Shown here: one piece after another, positions 57,096 to 64,000 of the stretch
Layout: each line of letters opens with the position of its first letter
How positions within the stretch are numbered: position 1 is the first letter of the stretch
Origin: Sinotaia quadrata
Taxonomy: Eukaryota > Mollusca > Gastropoda > Architaenioglossa > Viviparidae
DNA length: 64,000 bases
Assembly (NCBI GenBank): GCA_028829895.1
Contig: CM054178.1
Location: 101,980,058 to 102,044,057, forward strand
Direction of reading: 5' to 3'
Program-made: the position numbers and the translations under genes
Notes under the pieces: model-generated
The model's database searches: none
Told to the model about the DNA's origin: nothing
The model's input: only the letters and a program-made list of their open reading frames with translations

Positions 57096-58010
57096 AGTGT
57101 ATAAGATTAACTCATTCTGTTGACTTGACTAAGGTGGGATTTGGCGATTGTTTTTGTTATGATGTTTGCAAATGTTATGGTTTACTGTTAGAATTACGGA
57201 TTGTTCGTATGTGGGGGGTTAGATGAGTGTCAGGTTGTCAGTTGCTCGGGTCAATTCCTAGCTGGTGTCGCCGCAGGGGAACAAACAATGAAAAAGAAAT
57301 AGATTTGTTATTTCGTTTTTGTTCTATAGTCCTTGTGGTGGTTTGTTTGGAGAGGGGATCATGACGGTATACATGGCTAACAAAGAGTTTCTCTAGTACT
57401 TATAAATAAAGCCGGGTTTAAAAACAGCTTCGTGTCATCGAAATAAGATCACATTCTCTGGAGAATCAAATGACTGTCCGACTTCAGTGATCCTGATGGA
57501 CAGTTTTATCAATGGTGCAGACTGGTGTCAAACAAAGAAACGCGAGTATTAACGCCGACAGTGCACGTGTAATTCCTTTTCTTCAGACGAAGAACGAATC
57601 TTCACGCATAGCACTGGTGTCTGACAAGGCGTTTATAACATAATGGATTTTTTTTGTGCTGGGTTTGCGTAAGAATTGTATGCCGTTATCTTGGTATTTC
57701 ATATTTAATCGAGTTCTTTGTGATCATTATTATTTTGCGTTTTGAAAAGTATAAATTGTGTTGTAAGTTCGTATTAAACTTCACGTTGGAATTATAAATA
57801 CTTACCGTATGTCTTCTTTCTAAAATTTGGTGGTGGTTACGATAACAATGTAACGTCACCTCTGGAGCTTTCGTGGATCATTTCATCATAAGACATTATC
57901 TATGTAGTACTTCAGTGGTATCAGCTCCCCTCACGAATATTCGGGGAGGGCTGGTGGTGTTGGTGTTGGAGTTTTGTCTTGGTGCTTGCTCAGTGTTGCA
58001 ATAGTTATTG
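57096..58010. other. Non-repetitive DNA, no supported gene
   Basis: TGCTCGGGTCAATTCCTAGC (57243-57262) faintly resembles a Pol III B box, possibly a SINE scrap. A 43-codon frame from about 57514 has no splice or start support. Confidence 0.35.
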
Positions 58011-58014
58011 AATT

Positions 58015-58175
58015 TTGTTGTTGTTGTTCAGTTGTGTTCCAATTGAATTATGTATCTTTTACTTCTTGTGTCTTGTGTCTGTAGCATTGAAAGTTGTGTC
58101 TTTTGTTCCTGTAGAAGCATGTGGCATTTATTTCTTGTATCCTGTGACTGTAGTGTTGAGCGTTGTGGTGTCGGT
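58015..58175. repeat. ~65-bp degenerate tandem repeat
   Basis: TTTATTTCTTGTATCCTGTG and CTGTAGTGTTGAGCGTTGTG echo CTTTTACTTCTTGTGTCTTG and CTGTAGCATTGAAAGTTGTG; the 62-codon frame is repeat-derived. Confidence 0.6.
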
Positions 58176-58254
58176 GGATTGTTCAAGTTGTGAAGATTGG
58201 TGAAGATACTATTTGTAGTGTTGCTATTCGCTCGTCCGTTGCAAAACATGTTTG

Positions 58255-58384
58255 GCCGGCAGAGGCGAACTTTAGTCCAGTAATCCGTGGACTAAAGTTG
58301 TGTTGGATGTTTGGGAATGACAGCAACAACATCCAACACAACTTTAGTCCACGGATTACTGGACTAAAGTTCGCCTCTGCCGGC
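58255..58384. repeat. Perfect inverted repeat, 57-bp arms and 16-nt loop
   Basis: 58255-58311 (starting GCCGGCAGAGGCGAACTTTA) is the exact reverse complement of 58328-58384. Each arm contains a smaller palindrome (ACTTTAGTCCA ... TGGACTAAAGT), so the unit can fold as a long hairpin or a branched structure. No target duplication is evident. A foldback/MITE element, a small-RNA precursor or an assembly artefact are all possible. Confidence 0.97.
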
Positions 58385-58417
58385 GGAGGGGATGTCTTAT
58401 AGAGCCCAGGCTAGTAG

Positions 58418-58441
58418 CACACTAAATCTGTATCTAGTGTG
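58418..58441. repeat. 7-bp inverted repeat (CACACTA ... TAGTGTG)
   Basis: Short hairpin-capable sequence 34 bp beyond the long palindrome. Confidence 0.8.
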
Positions 58442-58781
58442 TACGTGCCGCCCGGGTCGTTCAACCCCTGTCCTCCTCACTGTTGCTGTTGTCGCTGTTG
58501 GTGGTGCTAATGTGGCTGTCCCGTGTCAGTTGGGATGCGTGAAGACTGGCGCTGGCGGCCAGTAAAGATGGTTGAGCAGCAGGTGGATCACTTTTGTGAA
58601 AATATATTAAAACAAATTATGTATGTTGATAACATTTTTCGTATTATTAACTGTTTCTTTTATATACGGGTTTTTCCACTGATCACTACGTATCCATTGA
58701 GAAACTTCCGTTAAGGATTAAAGCTTAAGGACCGTGGAAGGACTTGTTTATGCATTTAGGGAAAGTAGGTTAGATCACAGG

Positions 58782-58868
58782 TGAAGGTCATACCAAAAAC
58801 CAGATACTAACTACCCACATATGGTCATTTGTGTACCGGGCAATGACATAGCATTAATATGACCTTCA
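58782..58868. repeat. 11-bp inverted repeat (TGAAGGTCATA ... TATGACCTTCA)
   Basis: Exact 11-bp arms separated by 65 bp. Could be a tiny foldback element or chance. Confidence 0.6.
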
Positions 58869-59116
58869 TTTCATTGATAAAATCCCTGAATGGGCTGGCC
58901 GCGTGAGACGTCTACACTGCACCCAACCTACAGGGGAAAAATAGAGAGCTGCATCCATTTATGACTGTGCCTATAGGAAAACACCTAGTGGTAATACTTT
59001 GATTTCTCTAAATAGAAATTCTTTCTTGTTGAATTAATTCTATATATTTGGTATTGTAAATGTGTAGAATATTCTTGTGAATTTAATGCTGCTGGTGTTA
59101 ATACATTTTCCTACAG

Positions 59117-59154
59117 GAGCTAAGTGGCACAGCGATATTACATTTGCAAATGTG
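59117..59154 (+). CDS. Weak candidate 38-nt mini-exon
   Basis: A good acceptor (TTAATACATTTTCCTACAG) ends at 59116 and a good donor (AATGTG|GTGAGA) starts at 59155. Two frames are open (AKWHSDITFANV or ELSGTAILHLQM). Length is too short to discriminate; the claim rests on splice-site quality only. Confidence 0.2.
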
Positions 59155-61045
59155 GTGAGAAATGCCATGTATATGTAATTTTATTACCGTCGATTAATTG
59201 TCATCACGGGAAGGTTAACATGCGCTGCGTGGTCACTAGCTAAATTGTATTATGAGCAACTATAGAGTAGTGAAAGAAATATATATTGTAAAGATTTTAT
59301 ATATTTGAATTTTCATGTACTGTAAACTATGAATTAGTGAAGATTGTAAAGAGTGATTATTGCTGCTGCCATAAAGCCCATAAAAGTCATTATCATACAA
59401 GAAGCTGTAATATAAGTAACTGTATATTCCAGCTGGTCCTGAGTTCACCTCGTTAGGTTGCATGGTATCACTCTGTATTTGCGGAAATAAAATTGTTCAT
59501 TTTCTTGTTTCAAATTTAATTTTATTGTTATTAAATTTTATTGTTAATTTTCTTAACTGTTATCTCTCTATGTTATTAAATAAGTCCTTGTAATGACCAG
59601 ATGCCAACTGGGGGCCAAGCCATGAATAGAAGAATAAAGAATTATATTTATTAATCTATAAATAAAGGGGAGATAACATTGCTGGCAAGAAGTCAACTAA
59701 CTTATCTGACTAGGTGTCATGAACAATCAAGCCGAGATTGTGGCATTTGAAAGGGAGATAAGTTAGGCAAGTCCGGCTGTTGCTAATGCTAAGGATTGTC
59801 CATAAATTAATATTGATGATTAATGCCTAAATAATGACAGGGTCGTAAAATGAAACCGGACAATTGACAATGTCCATAATGGGGTGATTAAAATATCCCC
59901 ATTGCATGTACTGCTGCTCCCTGTGCCACCATTGTTGTTGGCAGTGTTTTTGCTATTATGGCTGCCATTGTTGAAACTCTTGTTGTTGCTGTTGTTTTCT
60001 GATATGTTGTGGTGGGCACTGTCTTTTATTTTGGGAGGCCTCCCCTGTTATTGTTGTTGCTCTTAATGGTGTCTCTGGTAAGGGTGAGGGGTGGGGAAAG
60101 GCTTCAAGTGGTCTTGCATTCATCGAGGGCGGCCTTGATCTTTGTTAGTGCATCTTTATTCTTGGTGTATTCTTCTGTTTGTATGAATGTTTCTCTCTTT
60201 TCTGTTGTTTTGATCTGCGTGTTGGCGATTTTAAAGTCTTTATTCTTCTTATTGTCATCCTTTTGGGTTGTAATTGTTGTTTGCACGTTTTTTCTTGTGT
60301 GGTAGTGGCTGAAGTCTGGCTCTTTTTTTCCTCCTTGTTAATAGTCAGGATCTGTGTGAAAGCCTCTCTTTTCCTCTTTATGAGTCTGGGTCGAGTTGGC
60401 TTTCTTTTTATTTTTTTATGATTGTCCTGATTTTGGTTTGTGATTTGTTGTCTGTCAATGATGGTTTGTTCGTCGTTGAGAGGTGGTCTTGGAGTGCCTT
60501 GTGTAACTTCATGGCTTTGTCAGTAGTTCAATTTAATATATGTGAATATGCCTCTTCACCAGTGGCATTACAGAAACCATCATTTCACATATAGCATAGT
60601 TGATTTTTTTACTTGATTTGGAAGTCATTAGGTGTTAGTATGCTGATATTTTGAAGTGTCAGAGTTATATATAAGTAAACAATTCAGTTGGAGGATAGGC
60701 TAGAAAATGCTGATGCAATCTAAATCAGTTCCAACTGGATGAGTAGATTTATGATTAATAGTCTTACATTGTTAATTTCAAATTTATTCAATGGAAGTTT
60801 CTTTGTTGAAGAAATACTCTATTCTAATCACTTTGAATTTGAACATAACTCGAATCCGGTCTAAAGGTGATCGTTAACTTATGATAAGTTAACTGACTGA
60901 TAAAGAAGAATGGACTTTGATTAGTTTATACATGTTTGCTATTGATCAATGCTTTGAATTAGAGAATATTTATGTAATTGAACCTTTATTACTATGTTCA
61001 TTAATTTTACTAGGTTATACATTATATTTGTGAATTTTGTGATAC
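59155..61045. other. AT-rich and GTT-rich DNA, no supported gene
   Basis: AAGGGGAGATAACATT (about 59666) and AAAGGGAGATAAG (about 59749) contain a GGGAGATAA word I associate with mollusc dispersed repeats. (TTG)n-rich low complexity lies at 59905-60060. T-rich sequence at 60100-60430 yields hydrophobic plus-strand and lysine-rich minus-strand frames without domains. Confidence 0.4.
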
Positions 61046-62350
61046 TGTTACATTCCAATGTTTGTTTAAAGACCCTGTCTCAGTGAGAGGATTTAAAGAT
61101 TGTTATTTTAATGCTACACCTATGCTGATGACAGACTGGTTGCCAGACTCACCTTCAGTCTCTTCAAATTAATTCTCTTGATTTAGATATTAATTATAGT
61201 GACAGATGAATCTGTGTAATAGTACATGAGTTGGGCACATTATCCTAATAATGACTAATTATGCATACAAACCATTCACTCTGACACTACCCCACCCCAA
61301 CCCAATTCCTTTTGGTCTTCCTTTCGCCAATAATTATAATTAGTCAACTTCCGTTATTACGATAACAAAAATATAAAAATTTAATATTTAACAAAATAGT
61401 GAATCCATAAATCAAGGCATACAAATATGAAGTTGACTAAGATACCTGTTCTGTCTTTGATTGTTTATATGGATCGTAACATGAATTTCTGATCTCATAT
61501 TTGCCAGACCGCCCACTTATCTGTATCATCAGTTGGTGGAGGGGTCCTTCAGCAACACACATCAACAGTCCATTGTTGAATACATTTTAGCAGACCTTGG
61601 ACTTCACACAACTCATCTCGCATGAATAATGTACCTTGGCATCAGGTTCTCAGCTCAATAGCCATAGAACTTGGCATCAACTGAAATGCCAACCTGGAAT
61701 TCCCAAACTGAATTCCAAACCAAAATGGAACCAAACTGGAACCAAAAAACCCACTCTGAAACAATAGCAATTATTTCCACGAGTGATGAACCTATATTTC
61801 ACTGATCCATACGTAGTGGCAACAGACAATAGGTGTCCTATTACAATTGATCTCACTTCATGTTTTACAATGAAATTAAAAATGGTTAAACTATGCACAT
61901 GTGTGTTACAATTACAATGAAATATGCCATGCACATGTGGGTTATAATTATTATGCTAAACAAAATTTTTCGAATGCACACAATATTTTACAATGGTCAA
62001 ATTCATTTTACTTCAGTGGAGATAAAATAACATTCCACAACATCGTTCTACATCTCAATAAATAGTTACAATTACAAAACACACGTTAACTTGGTCACTC
62101 TATTCTCTGGCCACACATCAGGAGAAAATAGCAACAAATTCCTATCAATCACAATAAAATACACAGAATCACACTACAACATCCTTAATAAAATATAGTT
62201 AATAAGCATTAAGAAACTGATATGTTACTTTGTCTGAATATTCAGTGGGTATATCTTTCGATTCACAAAAATAGATGCAGCCTCTGTGAGTTTAGGCAAA
62301 GTTTCATTGTGACAAATTCCTAATTCTGGTCTCACGCTATTTATGCACAT
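61046..62350 (-). mobile_element. Diverged copy of the LTR at 13841-15565
   Basis: Begins with the same TGTTACATTCC and shares ordered words: AAGACCCTG, ACAGACTGG, CCTTCAGTCTC, CTAATTATGCAT, CCTTTTGGTCT and TAGTCAACT, and, near the other end, GTTACTTTG and GATTCACA. In minus orientation it has a TATA-like CATAAATAG near 62340. The right limit is unclear and no flanking duplication (expected GATAC) was found, so it is partial or eroded. Confidence 0.6.
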
Positions 62351-63789
62351 CTATGAGCCTTCAGTGGGAAACTCTGTCAAGCAAGGTTAGCAGCATCGGT
62401 TTGAACAACAATCCCCCTTCCTTACCATCATTCAAGCATGGCACTAGTGGTGTCAATGAGGATCCAGGTACCCTTTGCCATGCTAATACCTGGATAGTAA
62501 TTGTAGACCAGGTACCCATGATAATGTGGCCTTTGGCACAGAAATGGGCAATGTAGAGTGGGGTGCAAGGGAAACCGACAGAGGCAAGCCAATCACACAA
62601 TAGATGAGAGAACTGGCACTGGTTGTCTTGATTTAGCACACTCCCCCCCCCCCTCTCTGGCCAAATTTGGATCCCGTTTGTAGATGGTGACCTGCTAAAT
62701 CATGCCGGCTGTGGCAGCCACTGTACCTAGATCTAATTATGGTCGACATGGATCACCATAGTTCATGCCATTTCCTCTGCTCGTTAGCACGTGTACCATG
62801 TTAATAAGACTTCAGTAAACAAACTTGTCAGTATTTTAATGTCAATAAATTAAATAATAACATTGTAATATTTTTTAAATGGGTAAAACATCGTCTTCAT
62901 GCCCAAGCGATTGGATAGTGACATGGCGAAATGCAATCTGTGCAATGAAATTCTGTTGGCGAATGGCGATTGAACTTGATGCCCTATTTTTAAATACATT
63001 ATTGTTGTTGACATTTTATTTAGTTTTAGTTTCGTTTATGTAATGATTGTTCATATTAAAATTAAAGTTTGTGTTGTACATATAAAGATCATAATTAATA
63101 GTAAGTCACTAGATGCATACCATTGCCTACTGTGTGAAATAGAGCACATGCTTAATGGTTAAATAGCTTTGTGTAGAGATCACCTTTTGCAATGGAGATT
63201 ATGCTAATTTTCAAGCAGGTAACTGGGTACCTGTTCAAAATTTGGACGTGTACCCGGGCAGCATTTTAGAAAAATTTGACAGCCCTACATGGCATGTAAT
63301 CTGTTTATAGCGACCGACATCACTTTTAACATGCACGGACCTTCTAATTGTCAGTAATCCGCTACAGCATGACATGTGCAATTACGTCACCTGACTGTGA
63401 TGGCCAGCATAAAGAAATGTATAATACAAAAGATGAAAACATCAAAGAGCTTAATAAACGATTGAAGATAAAATTCTTAGTAAGACAAGCATAATTTGCC
63501 CTAGACTCCAAGATATATTCTATGCTGTGTGTGTATCACCTAATGACATTTTTGCAGTTGGGAATGTATGTAAGAGAGAAAGGAGTTTAGAGATGAAATA
63601 TGCCTTAAATGTAGTGTTGCCTTAATTTGACTTTTGCAGAGGAGCAGGCCTTTACTTTGTCATGTCATGATACGGTGACTACTGTGTTCTACTAGATTAT
63701 GTTGGTGTATGAATCCAGCATTGTTGTCAACTTAGCAGTAAAATGTGTTGCTGTAAGTTGATTCCCATGAATTCCATTTGAGAACCAAT
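62351..63789. other. Non-repetitive DNA; no feature except a C-run
   Basis: C11 run at 62643-62653. Acceptor-like TTTTTGCAG occurs at about 63550 and TTTTGCAG at about 63640, upstream of the candidate exon, so 5'UTR exons could lie here. Confidence 0.35.
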
Positions 63790-63944
63790 ATGGCAGAGAG
63801 TTGTGGCCTGAGTTTGGTCTCGAGAATTCATGAAAATTATTTTGAATGTTTCTTGTGGTGTGTTGAGTACTACACATGGAAATTCAAGAACATTCCTCCT
63901 AATATGCTTGATAGTGCATGTGAAATTCAGACTGATTCTCTAAG
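63790..63944 (+). CDS. Candidate first coding exon, 51 codons plus 2 nt
   Basis: ATG at 63790 has a good context (A at -3, G at +4). The frame runs through MAESCGLSLVSRIHENYF, ECFLWCVEYYTWKFKNIPPN and MLDSACEIQTDSL to a strong donor (CTAAG|GTGAGC, GT at 63945), leaving phase 2. The SLV..I..N ... IPPNMLD layout loosely resembles helical N-terminal caps before leucine-rich repeats in F-box/LRR-type proteins; this is only a guess. Out-of-frame ATGs lie upstream near 63660, which weakens the start choice. The rest of the gene would lie beyond the window. Confidence 0.45.
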
Positions 63945-64000
63945 GTGAGCTAGGAAAGCACGTCGAAGATTTTAAAACAGTTGTGTAACATGCCTCTAGA
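63945..64000 (+). other. Putative intron start
   Basis: Follows the donor of the candidate first exon; nothing else is visible before the window ends. Confidence 0.3.

Noticed and set aside
57243..57285. B-box-like TGCTCGGGTCAATTCC as a SINE
   Set aside because: No A box, conserved domain or tail accompanies it.
59884..60421. Hydrophobic plus-strand frames and a lysine-rich minus-strand frame at 60104-60286
   Set aside because: They result from (TTG)n and T-rich low complexity; no membrane-protein or coiled-coil family is recognisable.
62353..62639. Overlapping plus (67 codons) and minus (92 codons) frames in non-repeat DNA
   Set aside because: Neither resembles a family I can name, and both lack splice or start support.
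61046..62700. A target duplication (GATAC) for the LTR copy at 61 kb
   Set aside because: No matching GATAC after a CA terminus was found downstream, so the right boundary was left open.

Overview
The window is eukaryotic genomic DNA from an animal, most likely an intron-rich, repeat-rich lophotrochozoan, probably a mollusc. The clues are dense microsatellites and minisatellites, absence of any long cellular ORF, a hAT transposon with 8-bp target duplications, solo LTRs, tRNA-derived SINE fragments of a type common in mollusc genomes, and short GT/AG-flanked coding-like segments. No operons, rRNA, intact tRNA or CRISPR array is visible. The organism assignment is inference; I recognised no lineage-diagnostic host gene.

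The dominant feature is tandem repetition. By hand count about 45 separate arrays (periods from 15 to about 105 bp, mostly unrelated in sequence) plus many CA/TG, CT and TAGA microsatellites cover roughly a quarter of the window. The largest are 23440-25750, 48290-49215, 44930-45835, 4195-4890, 2440-3078 and 47385-47985. Almost every reading frame over 75 codons is a by-product of these arrays.

Mobile DNA: the best-supported element is a hAT (Charlie/GTF2IRD2-like) transposon at 19954-22684 with matching termini, a perfect 8-bp target duplication and a broken BED-finger transposase gene. A 1.7-kb solo LTR at 13841-15565 has a perfect 5-bp duplication, and a diverged relative lies at 61046-62350. 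A second LTR-like element at 51832-53472 carries a heat-shock-element-plus-TATA arrangement. Two short hAT-type MITEs (30827-30929, 56400-56570), three SINE-like fragments (8070-8275, 11690-11830, 36660-36860) and a perfect 57-bp-arm hairpin (58255-58384) complete the list.

Genes: apart from the transposase only isolated exon candidates can be proposed. The best are a cysteine-rich phase-0 exon (49277-49408, + strand), a possible first coding exon with good start context and donor (63790-63944, + strand), a cysteine-rich terminal exon followed by AATAAA (29086-29215, - strand) and a symmetric 75-nt exon (8886-8960, + strand). Weaker ones are listed separately. They would make most of the window intronic or intergenic DNA of several large, sparsely exonic genes. 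Two CpG-rich segments (17740-18090, 32190-32600) are the most promoter-like stretches.
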